Below, one piece after another: positions 1 to 10,870 of a stretch of DNA of 64,000 nt. The stretch's first letter is position 1. Every line of letters begins with the position of its first letter. The position numbers and the translations under genes were made by a program. The notes under the pieces were generated by a model. That model saw nothing but the letters and a program-made list of their open reading frames with translations, was not told the origin of the DNA and ran no database searches. Location: assembly GCF_000002985.6 (NCBI RefSeq), contig NC_003282.8, positions 2,852,001-2,916,000 of the forward strand, given 5' to 3'. The DNA comes from Caenorhabditis elegans. Lineage: Eukaryota; Nematoda; Chromadorea; Rhabditida; Rhabditidae.

Positions 1-229
1 AATTTTTTTTCGGCAAATTACCGGTTTGCCGAAAGTCAATTTGCCGGAAGTTTTTAGAGGTTTTTTTTATAAGACGGAAACACTTGAAACAGTGCCTTTT
101 TGATTTTTTTTCCGTATTTTTTTAGATACTTTCATAGAAATTTCCTACTTTTCAAAATAAGTGTAGGAACATTCATAGGATGCATAAAATTTTACCGATT
201 AAAATTGAAATTCTGAAACTTCCAAAACA

Positions 230-645
230 AATGTGCAAATCTGCAATTTGCCGAAAACCGGCAAACTCGGCAAATCTGCAATTCGCCGACTTGCCAGTCT
301 GCCTGAAATTTTCAATTCCGGCAATTTGCCGATTTGCCAATTTGCCTGAAAATTTTAAATCCGGAAATTTGCCGTTTTGCCTGCATTTTTCAATTCAAGC
401 AATTTGCAGTTTTGCCTGAATTTTTCAATTCCGGCAATTTGCAGTTTTGCCTGAATTTTTCAATTCAAGCAATTTTCCGATTTGCCTGAATTCTTCAATT
501 CCGGCAACTCGCCAATTTGCTTGAATTTTTCAATTCAAGCAATTTGCAGATTTGCCTGTATTTTTCAATTCCGGCAATTTGCCGATTTGCTTGAAAATTT
601 CAATTCGGGCAATTTGCAGTTTTGCCGATATGCCGGAATCCCCTG
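230..645. repeat. TTGCCG minisatellite, locus 1
   Basis: Degenerate tandem units of about 31-36 bp built on CAATTTGCCGATTTGCC followed by a TTTTCAATTC spacer. The same unit forms arrays near 4570-4650, 20395-20970 and 33575-34625. Every reading frame over the array spells repeats such as ICRFA, which is an artefact and not a gene. Confidence 0.9.
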
Positions 646-667
646 ATATAAGGTATAAACTACTGAA

Positions 668-865
668 ACTAACATCCACTGGACCGTCTTCTTCTCTCCT
701 TTTCCTTGACCCTCGGCTTGGCTTCTTCTTTCTACGTTTCCGATGCTTTTTAGTCTTTCTCCGTTTTTTCTTCTTCATTTTAGTCTTCTTTTCCGAGTCA
801 CTAAGCTCTTCGATTAGTTTCAACAACTCTGCTTCCATAGCCTTTGATTTCATCACCTGATCCAT
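668..865 (-). CDS. Possible Lys/Arg-rich coding exon (uncertain)
   Basis: An open stretch on the minus strand starts at an ATG (863-865). It encodes an acidic/amphipathic segment (AELLKLIEELSDSE) followed by a dense basic tract with runs such as MKKKKRRKTKKHRKRRKKK, then REEDGPVDV. The frame also stays open upstream of the ATG, with more Lys and an acidic TEDE. The base composition differs from the AT-rich surroundings and looks like a nuclear or nucleolar basic tail. Downstream, the frame runs straight into the TTGCCG minisatellite, so the true end or donor site is not clear. No family is recognised and no complete gene model can be built; it may be one exon or a relic. Confidence 0.35.
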
Positions 866-929
866 TTTTGTCTCATCCTCAGTCGTGTCCAGAGACGTGC
901 TCGTTTTTTTCTTCTTTGATTTGCAGATT

Positions 930-2270
930 ATAATAATTGGTAATATCTCTAGAAATCCTGCAATTTATCAAAATTTACATCTTATTAGAACATCCGATTC
1001 AAAAGCCTCCAGACGAGCGTAACTTTTTCATTATATATATATATAGTCTTTTTTTAAACAAAATAGGCGCAGAATTTTGGTCCTCCCAGACGTAAATCCG
1101 TGAGAAAGTTCCGCCCATATATTGGATATTGTTTTTGCTTTGTTATATACATATATAGAGAATTTTAAAAGAAAACCTCTACATTTACTTTGGAAAATTG
1201 AAAAATTACCTCCAAAAAATTGAAGAAGGCATGCCAATATTGTTGAAATTTTTAGAAGCATTTTTAGAAATAAATGTTTATTTCTCAAAATTCACGTTTC
1301 CACAACAATTGTTTTCAAAGTTTATTTTAATAGAGTGTCACGGGAATTTTAATATTTTAATTTTAATTTTTGCAAATTATTTTTAAAAACTGAATTTTCA
1401 AATTTTGCAAAAAATTTAAACAAAGTGAGATATTTATTTTTGAGTTCTCAGGAGTGACGCCATTTTTTGACATTTTCGCGTTTTTTTTTTCGAAAAAAAA
1501 ATATTACTTTGAGTTAAATTATCGATTTTTAGGCCAATTTTGAAATTTTAGCAAACTTTTTTCTGTGTTATCAAGTTTTATATACGGAAAAAAAGTCTGA
1601 AAAAAGAAAAAAAGAAAGTGATGAGATTAGCCAGAAAACGCGAAAATTTCCAAAATGCCGTCATTCGCGGGAATTCAAAATTGATTATTTCATTTAAAAA
1701 ATTGAAAAAAAAATCATTAAAAAAGTTGAAAACTCATTGGACTGAATACAAGTGAAGTGAGTTTGTTGAAAATTTTTGCATTGAATAATTTTTGATGAAG
1801 AGTATTCACTGAAAAGTATTGTTTTTTATGGTCAAAATGCATTTTGTACGGCATTTCTAGCACCATTTTGAAAGAAGTTACGGCATTTCTCACTCTCACT
1901 CTGCCCACCTCCCCCCTCTACTTCTTACACACTCTCTGGCATTGGATACTTCAAATTGGCATAACTCGCTTCAAAATTGAGCTAAAGATCTAATTCAAAA
2001 ACGATTTTGAAGACGAAAACATGAGATTTCGATTTTTTTAAACGATGCCCTTATATTTGAAATCCCAAAAAAAAAACATTTTTTAATTAGCTGTCTATTA
2101 TCTGACAATTAAAGAAATGAAAACAATTTAACTCTACATACTCCACCTTTAAAACAGTACAAGTTAAACCGAAATGTTTACATTTTCCCTGCTGATTTCT
2201 GACCTTCCCCGCCCTACTTACCACATTGAAGTTTGCAGGTTCGTGCGACTCCAAGAAAAGCTAAAAAAAC
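930..2270. other. AT-rich intergenic DNA, no gene seen
   Basis: Homopolymer-rich sequence with no open frame that shows coding composition or a splice pattern. Nothing further could be supported here. Confidence 0.7.
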
Positions 2271-2275
2271 TTCCC

Positions 2276-2335
2276 CTTATCTATGACGATGATTCCATGC
2301 AAATCCACACCACACCCAACAACCTCAGCTGATAA
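2276..2335 (+). promoter_or_regulatory. Two GATA-type sites upstream of the lectin gene
   Basis: CTTATC (2276-2281, the reverse complement of GATAAG) and CTGATAA (2329-2335) lie 40-100 bp upstream of the lectin ATG, followed by an AT-rich CATATAAA. TGATAA/GATAAG is the consensus for intestinal GATA factors such as ELT-2 in Caenorhabditis, and many secreted C-type lectins are intestinal. Expression in gut is inference. Confidence 0.5.
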
Positions 2336-2377
2336 CATTTTTCATATAAACAGGGGAGGTTCGAAGACCTTTGATAT

Positions 2378-3420
2378 ATGCCAAAAATAATGTTTCGTCT
2401 AGCATTCTCATTGTGTGTTCTGCAGTTGGTCTTTGGTCAATGCACACGGCCTGATGATAAGTATATTGGAGACCTGTAAGAGTTTTCAACTTTCTCTAAT
2501 AACTCTCAAAACGTCAATTTTCAGGTGCTACTCAATTTCCGCTCAACTCCTAAAGTTTACGGATGCTCAGTCGGCGTGCTACAGCCAAAACCAGAACCTC
2601 GCAGTGATTCATACCTCCCTCCAGGCAAACTTTTTGGCTTGTTAGTTTTTCTGAGCACACCTTAAATTCAAGTCACAAGCTTTCAGCAATCGTCCGCACT
2701 CAAACCGGCTCACAGAAGTTCTGGATTGGTTTGAGCCGAGCTTCTTCCAGCTCGAGGTTCCAATGGGATGACGGAACCACAATGTATTGGAGTAACTTTG
2801 ATATGAACTTCCCGAAGGACAATAACTATGTCGCTGAGAGCACGCTGAATGGAAAATGGCAGACGTTGGCTGGACAGAAGGAGCTTCCATATGTCTGTAG
2901 TTACGATCCAAAGTACTTTACAGGTAGGGGGAAAAGTTTTGTAGTTTTCAGCTAGTTGCAGATCAGGGGTTTACGGCAAATTTGCCGAGTTTTTAACGTA
3001 AAAAATTGATTTTCAGCTGGACCACCGGGATCAACTCCGAACTATGGATCGACTGGCTACCCGGTGTCTTACCCAGTCTCCGGAGCAACAGAATACCCAG
3101 CTTCTTCCATGACCGACTCACCAGCTTCTGGAGCTACCGGTTACCCGGCTTCTGGAGCCACAGGTTATCCAGTTTCTGGAGCCACAGGTTATCCTGTCTC
3201 TGGGGCTACCGGCTATCCAGCCTCTTCCATGACCGACTCACCGGCTTCTGGAGCTACAGACTATCCAGCCTCTGGAGCCACAGGATATCCAGCCTCGGGA
3301 GCCACCGGTTATCCGGCTTCTTCTATGACGGACTCACCGGCTTCTGGAGCTACAGGTTATCCAGCCTCAGGAGCCACAGATTACTCAGCCTCCGGAGCTC
3401 CAGTGTCTGCTTCCACTTGA
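2378..3420 (+). CDS. Secreted C-type lectin-domain protein with tandem Ser/Gly/Tyr/Pro tail (clec family)
   Basis: Four exons join in phase: 2378-2475, 2525-2640, 2687-2923 and 3017-3420, encoding 284 residues. The N-terminus is a signal peptide (MFRLAFSLCVLQLVFG; a second in-frame ATG lies at 2390). Residues about 22-145 form a C-type lectin domain: Cys near the start, the FTDAQSACYSQNQNLAVIHT helix region, FWIGL, the WDDGT motif, and PYVCSYD with the last Cys. The calcium-binding EPN/QPD-WND set is not evident, so sugar binding is unproven. From about residue 155 the protein is a tail of octapeptide repeats (GYPASGAT and variants, with ASSMTDSP interruptions), likely extended and glycosylated. 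Caenorhabditis clec genes of this kind are secreted, often intestinal and pathogen-responsive. It probably belongs to the clec-82 to clec-85 group, but I cannot say which member. Confidence 0.88.
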
Positions 3421-3436
3421 TCGTTCTGATAACTGT

Positions 3437-3442
3437 AATAAA
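3437..3442 (+). terminator. AATAAA polyadenylation signal of the lectin gene
   Basis: A canonical AATAAA lies 17 bp after the TGA stop codon of the C-type lectin gene, giving a very short 3' UTR, as is common in nematodes. Confidence 0.7.
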
Positions 3443-3700
3443 TATTATTTGCTACCAATCATTCTATATTTTATGATCAATTTTATGATCAACTTTATGT
3501 TCTAGACGTCGCTGCCAACTTTTGTTATCATTAAGCACGGATCACGTCATTTGTCATTTTTATGACCCCCTGCGCCTGTGTATTAGTGCATTAGAAAATT
3601 ATCATTTATTAAAAGAAAGAGAACCCATAAATGTTGAGAGAAAATGTACGCGTTTTGGAATCTAATGTGATAGTTATACATATGTATTGATATCAGTTGA

Positions 3701-5271
3701 CTAGACGACTGAACTGCTGGCTCTGTCGAATTGACGATTCTCGATGTTGAACTCATCGTCGTACCTGGAACATGAAATATTATTCATTTCAGCGTAACCA
3801 TCACTCACCCCATAATTTTTCGATCTCGAATAAGCACGAACGTCATGGAGATTATTGTTAAAAACCATAGGTAGAGAAGTCCGATTCCGGTGGAACCAAT
3901 TAGAAGCAGTGGCACCACCGAGTTGGAGAGCTCATGACGTCGCAGCACACCCCACGAGCAGAGAACGACAAGCGCCAGGAGGTTGGCTATCTGGAAGACT
4001 AGGAGTTCTTAGAAGACGTTTAGAATGTAAAACTTACACAGGAGAGCATAAATGGGAGCAGGAGCCAATGGAAGCTTGTGAGCACCGCTACTATCATGAT
4101 CATCGATGTGGCAAATTGTAGTAAGGAGAGAACGATTGGAGTAGTGAGAAAAGATTGAGCGTCTGACGTCATTGCTGTTGAAACAGACAGCAGGGAGCAA
4201 AGAGCTGGAATTTTAAAAAAAAGTAATATATATAAAAGCTTAGCATGCTTGTTTTAGAAAATTAAATTTCATCAAAACATGGAAATCTTTGAAATAAATT
4301 TTTCGGAACAGTTCCAAATTCTACATCAAAATGGGTTACAGCACGAGGTGTCAGGATGTCCCATATCAATTTGATCTACGTTGATCTACGAGAATTGCAA
4401 AAATTTAGACGCAGACTTCTCAACTAATTTCGCATGGTCAAGAAAAAAAGCCCGCCTTTTTGGTAGATCAAACCGTTATGGGACATGTTTCAGTGAAAAA
4501 AATTTTCCACTGAGAAGACCTTGCCAACTTATAGGAAAACAAATGTATGCCCTAAAAGGCAGATCGTTGACAAATTGCCGGAATTGAAATTTCCGGCAAA
4601 TCGCCAAATTGCCGGAATTGAAATGTCCGGCAAATTGCCAAATTGCCGGAGACCCACCTGGTGTCAGGATGTCCCATCTCGGTCTGATCTACAAAAAATG
4701 CGGGAATTTTTAGCCCAAAAAAGGTGATATCAGCACGTTCTTAACCATGCAAAAACAGTTGAGAACTATGCGTTTCAACTCCCGCATTTTTTGTAGATAT
4801 TTTTGTAGATACGTAGATCAAACCTAAATGGGACACTCTGTCACCACGTGATTTTTCTCAGATTTGAAAATAATTTCTGTAAAAACTACATTAAAATCGG
4901 CAAAAATCTAGAGTAAGTCGGCCAATAACTTTTTTTAAAAATTATGTTCAGTTTCACCAGTGGCGCTACATTTTTTTTCAAATTTGAAAGGAATTAAAAC
5001 TCGAAAGTCAAAAAAAAAACTTACACAAAATCGCGATCAAAATGCACGCGATGCCAATCACACAGGCTCCGACTCGCAGTCGACACGTTCCGAAACAGCA
5101 TCGATATCTGGCCATTGCGGTGAAACTTGGCGACTGAGGAGTCGTCACAGGATTTGAGAGCACTGAGAAGAAGCTGCTCGAGGGGCTTAATGCAGATACC
5201 TCGGAGAGCTTCGAGTCGTCGATGGGGTATTGATGAAGCTCCGGGTTATGTAGGGAAGATGAGCGGCGGAC
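3701..5271 (-). CDS. Four-transmembrane protein, LAPTM4/5-like (5' end uncertain)
   Basis: Four minus-strand exons join in phase: 5025-5271, 4038-4204, 3809-3990 and 3701-3764 (TAG stop). An internal ATG at 5113-5115 gives 167 residues starting MARYRCCFGTCRLR; the first exon stays open upstream to its acceptor at 5271, so another 5' exon is possible. Four hydrophobic segments are seen: VGACVIGIACILIAILSL, PIVLSLLQFATSMIMIVAVL, ANLLALVVLCSW and VVPLLLIGSTGIGLLYLWFL, then a polar tail YDDEFNIENRQFDRASSSVV. The Cys-rich start before TM1 and the four-helix layout recall lysosome-associated LAPTM4/5 proteins, but similarity is modest. A generic nematode four-TM family is the alternative. Its role is unknown; membrane location is secure. 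It is convergent with the lectin gene, whose end lies about 280 bp away. Confidence 0.75.
4335..4850. repeat. Palindromic GTGGTGTCAG repeat family, two tandem copies
   Basis: Two copies (about 4335-4495 and 4655-4850) flank a short TTGCCG array. The unit begins GGTGTCAG(A/G)(G/A)TGTCCCAT, contains GATCTACGTAGATCTAC and AAAATGCGGGA, and ends with the inverse (GGGACA..CACCACGTG). Further copies lie at 5749-5918, 14041-14229, 18654-18831 and 32941-33117. It behaves as a MITE-like foldback element. The first copy overlaps an intron of the LAPTM-like gene. Confidence 0.8.
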
Positions 5272-5748
5272 CTGGAAATCAGAGTTGATGTTTGGGTTTT
5301 GAGAGGTTATTGGGGTCAGGTTTCAGAAAGTTGTCTTGTTTCTTGACTTGTTGAAATATTTTTATTCATATTACAGGGAATTTGAGTGGATATGGATAAG
5401 TAGGTCAACAAGAGGGTCTTCGTGAGGGGGTTTCAGATTCTCAAAAACTAGACTTGAACTTATTGATAAATATTGATTAAAAAGTGGCGCAAAATTAGCA
5501 AAAACCAGTCGGAAGCAGGCGTGAACAAAACCTGCGTCAGATTTGAAGAACTTTCGCGGGAATAGATCAAACATTAATTTTTAGAAAGAAAAAAGGGCCA
5601 GGTTTAGTCGAAATCTTTAGCAAAACATCCACAAGCGCGCCAGCAAACTTTGCTTGCGTTTTTATGAAGATCAAAGAGGAGGTCTCGTTAGGAATTTTGA
5701 AGTCTCAATAACTCGAGTTGAACTATTTTTTGTAATGGAACTATACGC

Positions 5749-5918
5749 CATGTGGTGTCAGAGTGTCCCATTTCGGTTTAATCTACGTAGATCTACAAAA
5801 AATGCGGGAGAAGAGACGCAGAGTTTTCAACTGATTTTGCATGGTTAAGAACGTGCTGACGCCACATTTTTGCGAAAAAAGGCGAAAAATTCTCGCATTG
5901 GTTGTAGATCAAACCGAG
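5749..5918. repeat. Palindromic GTGGTGTCAG repeat, truncated copy
   Basis: The left arm is intact, and the right arm breaks off after GTAGATCAAACCG, where GCGCCAG-rich sequence begins. Same family as 4335-4850. Confidence 0.75.
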
Positions 5919-5949
5919 ACGCGCCAGGCGCCAGAAATGCGCCAGCAAC

Positions 5950-7300
5950 TCTCGCTGACGAATAACTTGATACAAAAGATTTGAAAACCCCCACTAACAC
6001 ATCGCATCTTAAATTAGATGAAAAGGCTTTAAAAAATTAAGAAAAAGGGAACGGTTTATGTGTTGTTGTCTAGACCACCCCTATCCTTTTTTCCAGCTGA
6101 CTTCACATACAGCTCCGCCCATATCTTCCATAACTGCGTCATAAGAGAATATTCAATGATGAATGCATGCTGCTCGACTGGAAAATATTATGCACGAGCC
6201 AGCTGAGCAATGCCGAACATGGGAAATAGAAGGGAGAAGAACATAAAGACTGGTGTTGGTATGAATCACGCATTTCTCGAAGTTCTCGAAAATGGGTCTG
6301 CCTACCTTTTGCCTGCCTTCTGCCTACACTTGTGCCTATTACAAATTAAGTACGTTTGTACCTTTCAACAAATTAATCTTAATGATAAATTGAAAAAAAG
6401 GCAAAATCCAGCCGGTTTTCTAGTCGTGACCCTGAACTTTGAGAGCTCATATCTCGTCAGCCTTTGAGTTTTTCAAAAAATTGTAAATTGACAAAATATT
6501 TCGTGTATTACATTCTATAAAATTGCAGTTTAAATTTTGTAGATATCTTAGTAATGAACCGAGATATGAGCTTCAAATTAGGGATGCTAAAAGTAAGCTC
6601 ATGGTGCATCGAATTTAAGCTTTGACAGCTTATATCTCGGAAACATTTGGGTCTATTGAAAAATTATCAGCTGATAAAATATTTTTTGTAATTTTTTCTA
6701 TAACACTTCAATTTTAACTTTTGGATATTTTCAAAAAGTGAACTGAGACATGCGTTTTTAAAGTGGCTACTCTTTAGGCGAACTCATGGTGCATCGAGTT
6801 CAGAGTTCTGAATTCAAAAGTCAAACGCTTAAAACAATTTTTGGTCTAACAAAACCTATGACTAAATCATCCTGCAACAAACAAAATGCATTCTTTGTCC
6901 TCCGTTTCCTCATTTTTTATTCAAATCACTCTTTGAATTGGAAAGTAGATGTACGCGAGGTTCAGACGGATTCAATTATGTTGAACCTTTCTTCTTTTTT
7001 TTTTTTTTTTTTGAAAAAAAACTCGAGTGTTATCCTAGCAATGTGGAATGTGGAGCAATGTGGAACATGAGTCATGGGTGGAAAGATTGAAGACCGAGAA
7101 GTCCAGGATCTAAAGATAAATTGGGGAAACTAAGTGATAATTGAGGTAGAGTTTGGATACTTTAAAATTTGTCTAGAGTTTTTCAAAAAATTCTTGGATT
7201 TTTGGAAAATGTGTAAAAAATTCGTGAAATAGCCGAAATGTTTTAGCAAGTTACAACTTTCAAAAAAAATACTCCAAAAACGCCAGAAACTCAAGATCAA
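5950..7300. other. Intergenic DNA with degenerate direct repeats
   Basis: Between about 6425 and 6800 are two to three diverged copies of a unit of roughly 190 bp, marked by GAGCTCATATCTCG / GACAGCTTATATCTCGG / GAACTGAGACATGCG and by CTCATGGTGCATCGA. The rest has no supported gene; a short hydrophobic open frame near 6190-6260 was considered and rejected. Confidence 0.6.
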
Positions 7301-7304
7301 CCTC

Positions 7305-7688
7305 ATGCTAAGCCTAAGCCTAAGACTAGCACTAAGCCTGAGCACAAGCCTCAGCTTGAGCCTAAGCCTCAGCCTGTGCCTAAGCGTAAACCTAAGCCTA
7401 AGCCTGACCAAGCCTAAATAGCGTCAGTGGCGAGCTAACGCTCGCCTCTGACGCCAAGCCTAAGACAATGCCTAAGCCTATGCATAAGCCTAAGCCTAAG
7501 TCTGAGTCTGAGTCTGAGTCTGAGCCTAAGCCTAAGAACTAAGCCTAAGCCTATGCCTGTGCCTAACCCTATGCCTGAGTCTAAGCCTATGATGCCTATG
7601 CCTGTGCTTAAGCCGAAGCCTGAGCCTAAGCCTATGCCTGAGCCTAAATCCAAAACTAAGCATAAGCCTAGGCCTAAGCCTAAGCCTG
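7305..7688. repeat. Interstitial telomere-like array, (GCCTAA)n type, with inserted hairpin
   Basis: Degenerate GCCTAA/GCCTGA hexamers occupy this stretch, the reverse complement of the TTAGGC telomere repeat of Caenorhabditis. A 34-bp near-perfect hairpin (7421-7454; arms GCGTCAGTGGCGAG and CTCGCCTCTGACGC) interrupts the array. Internal telomere-like arrays are known on C. elegans chromosome arms. Confidence 0.85.
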
Positions 7689-8401
7689 AACCAAGTTGAC
7701 CAAAAAATCATGCCAAAAATATAAAAATATTCAAGTTTACGCGGAATAGACTGGCTAGTCAGAAAAAAAAAGTTGGAAATATAAATAATTTATGAAAGTT
7801 TGGCGCGGAGCCATATGAGCTATTGGATATTGAAAATGGGTAGGCTTCTAGTTAAGCTAGAAAAGAAAATTGAGAAAAAAACGTCCAAAAAGTGTAAGAA
7901 AATTCAGTGCTACATGGGAAAATAGCTCAAAAATCGAAAAAAAAAACTGAAAATTTTGAAAATAAACTGAAAACTATGGATTTTTTCTAGATTTAAGAAT
8001 TGTCGCCGAGAAACTAGAAAAGAAAATTCCTTATAAATTCGTCCCGTCTCCCCGGCCCTATTCATCTGACTAATTGAATTTCCGGGGCGCCTATTTTCTT
8101 GAATTCCAACATGTATTTTTTTTTCTTATTTTGATGTGCAATTATATAAAGATGTCTGATCAGAAGAAATGGAAAGGGGAACACAAAAGGTGTTTTCGTT
8201 GGTCGAAAAGCTGAAAAGACCGGAAACGTGTGGGGGCTCCGCAGCAGCAGTTCCGCAGCTGAAAGTGAAAGGGGTTGCGCTGCCGGGGAGGGGGAGAGCG
8301 TGATGTCAAAATTTTTGGGATGTTTTTTTTGGCGGGGGGATAACAAACAATTTCGAGAGTGAAGGGGAAATTCCAAAAAGTTGGTCTTTTGTGCCAAAAT
8401 T

Positions 8402-8583
8402 TCCCTACCTACCTACCTACCTACCTACCTGCCTACCTACCTACCTGTATGCGTACCAATATATTTGCCTGCCTACCTACATATCTACTTACCTACCTAT
8501 CTAAGTGTATGCTTACCAATCTATCTACCTTCCTACTTCCTGCCTACCAACTTACCTACCTACCTACCTACCTACCTACCTAA
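8402..8583. repeat. (CTAC)n microsatellite 1
   Basis: CTACCTAC tetranucleotide array with occasional TG/TAT interruptions. It is preceded by about 40 bp (AAATTCCAAAAAGTTGG..TGCCAAAATTTCC) that is repeated before the second array at 8692, so the flank and the array were duplicated together. Confidence 0.95.
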
Positions 8584-8691
8584 CTAGATTTTAAAAATTA
8601 TTATCATACAGATCCTTGAGATTTGAAAATTAACAATTTTGAGAAAGAAGGGGAGATTCCAAAAAAGTTGGTATTTTGTGCCAAAATTTCC

Positions 8692-8782
8692 CTACCTACC
8701 TACCTACCTTCTTTCCTACTTGCCTGCCTTCTACCAACCTACCTACCTACCTACCTACCTATCTACCTACCTACCTACCTAG
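8692..8782. repeat. (CTAC)n microsatellite 2
   Basis: Second CTAC array. The upstream sequence GATTCCAAAAAAGTTGG..GTGCCAAAATTTCC copies the flank of the first array. Confidence 0.95.
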
Positions 8783-9089
8783 AGATCAAGCATTATTCCT
8801 GTACTAAAACAATCAATAAAATATCGATTCACCATGATCCTTGAGACTTCAAATTCCTGAAACCCGGGAGAGAGAGAGGTGAGAAATAATTATAAATGTC
8901 CGGTTCTTATGAGTAAGAAGCTCCAATTCCAAAAAAAACGGACATGTCTATATAATTTATGAGCAACCAGTAACCAGATGGTTCACAAGAAAAAGCGGAA
9001 ACCCGACCACAGACCAATAAGATTATGGATCTGGGAAGCGGTTAAGGGAGTGAGATTACATAGACCTGGGTAGACCTGTTTGCCTACTA

Positions 9090-9615
9090 GGAGGTAGGCC
9101 TGAAATAGGCGTCAAGTCATAAAGCAGGCGCCTAGGTGTAACATAGGAACCTAGGCATAAATTAGGCACCTATGCATAAGGCAGGCACCTAGGCATTATT
9201 CAGGCACCTATGCATGAATTAGGCACCTAGGCATAAGATAGGCACCTAGGCATAATTTAGGCACCGATGCATGAGGTAGGCACCTGGGCATAAAGTAGGC
9301 ACCTAGGCATAAGTTAGGTACATAGTCATAAGCTAGGCACCGATACAAAAAGTACGCATATAGGCTTAAAGTAGGCACATAGGAATCTAGGTTTAAGATA
9401 GGTACCTACGCACAAGTTAGGCTCATAGGCATAAGGTAGGCACGTAGGCACGTGGGTATAAGATACGCACCTAGACATAAGGTAGGTATCTAGTCATAAG
9501 GTAGGCACAAAAACACCTAGGCATAAATTAGGCACCGATGCATAAGGTAGGCATCTAGGCATAAAGCAGGCACCTAGGCATAAGGTAGGTACCTAGGCAT
9601 AAGGCAGGCACGTAG
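9090..9615. repeat. AGGCACCTAGGCATAAG minisatellite
   Basis: About 25 degenerate copies of an 18-19 bp unit of the form TAGGCACCTAGGCATAAGG. The TAGGC core echoes the telomere-type repeat, but the unit is longer and the array is distinct. Confidence 0.9.
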
Positions 9616-9894
9616 GAACCTTCACAGACCAAAAAACATTCCCCTGCAATTATTCGAAAACACAGATGACGTTAAAAGTTACAGCTGGCTGAGAAAAAAA
9701 AGCAATTCCAGATGAATTTAATAGCACGCTATGTAACGGATCTGACTCACAGATGGAGAAGAAAAATAAAATAAAAAAGTGAAGAAAAAACAAGGAAGTG
9801 GCGCAGGTTTGCAGCGACGGGGTGGATAATTTTAAAAGAAGCGGGGGAGGAGGTAATCGAAAAAATTGAAGAGTAGATGATGGGGGTGGCTACA

Positions 9895-10095
9895 GACTAT
9901 AAACTATAACCTACATTTGGGAAGTTGAATTGATTACTACAAACTACAAACTACAATGTAGTAATTGTAGTTTGTAGGGAATCAATGTTTCATTGAAGCT
10001 GCCTAATTGCAAACTGTCAGATACCTAATGATTTTATGCCTACTGTATTATGAACTACAAGTTACAAACTACAAACTACAAACTACAAAATGCAG
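9895..10095. repeat. CTACAAA short-repeat tract
   Basis: Scattered and tandem ACTACAAACTACAAA units. A similar ACTACAAACTAC tract appears upstream of nprt-1 near 30405-30430. Confidence 0.7.
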
Positions 10096-10384
10096 AGTTG
10101 AAGATGTGCAAACTAATTTATAACTAAAAAAAAAAGATCTACTGAAATAATATCCAGACAAGGCAATTGGCATGTTTTTTGTTAATAACTCTTTATTTTT
10201 AGATCTCTGAATTCAAAGAAAGTTTTCCTTAAAATATGGCTTGAGGATTAAAATTGTTCAGCCCAGACTAGACTAGATTGGTTTTTGTTCTTATTCAACA
10301 TTTAGCTTAGTATAAATTTGCCATCTGGCGTCTTTCAATAAAGTAGTCGGTGGGAAAAGGGAAAAGGGCAAAAAATGACCTGAA

Positions 10385-10870
10385 ATTTGGCCAACTTGTC
10401 AATGTCAAAAAGATAAAATGTGGTACCTACGCTCTTTGCCTATCGACCTTAAAATACCTAACTCAAGTTGAAAACGCAAATTAGTTAACTTATATACCCA
10501 CCAGCCGTGAGAAAACACTTTAGATATACGGTCTCTATCGCGGACCTCGATCGATGTCTGCTGCGCATTTAGCATAAGGCTTCCCAAAATGATCAGAGAT
10601 CAAACTACATAGTGACGGAACGACACGCGCTTTATATATAGTAAATTGACAATTAGATTTCAAATGAGTTAGTTTCCAGACGCTGACAAGCCGGTCAAAT
10701 TTCAAATTTTAACTAGTTTTTGGTCATTCTTTGAGCCGCCATAACTTTTTTTGAGAAGTTTTCAAGAAGTTTCGTAATGAAATTCGGAGTTTTCGGACAG
10801 TTTCGAGTCTAATGAAGCAAGTAAAAAATTCGACTACAACTTTTTATACATTTGATAATACAATGAGCCT
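10385..10870. repeat. Foldback-family copy split by a 149-bp dispersed repeat
   Basis: The flanks (CTCAAGTTGAAAACGCAA on the left; CATAACTTTTTTTGAGAAGT and TTCGGAGTTTTCGGACA on the right) belong to the foldback family at 25070-25612 and 28989-29577. Between them, 10497-10645 holds a dispersed repeat running from CCACCAGCCGTG to GCGCTTTATATATAGTAAA, also present inverted at 43187-43378. Confidence 0.7.

Noticed and set aside
6190..6260. Minus-strand hydrophobic frame MFFSLLFPMFGIAQLARA
   Set aside because: Looks like a membrane or signal segment with an acceptor-like CAG before it, but stops after 18 residues and no partner exon could be joined; unsupported.
7130..7653. Open frames rich in Leu/Arg or Gly/Leu
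   Set aside because: Translation of degenerate telomere-type hexamers.
8359..8844. Tyr-Leu-Pro repeat frames
   Set aside because: Translation of CTAC microsatellites.
8402..10095. Possible CRISPR-like array from regularly spaced repeats
   Set aside because: The repeats are contiguous microsatellite or minisatellite units without unique spacers, and the genome is a nuclear eukaryotic one.
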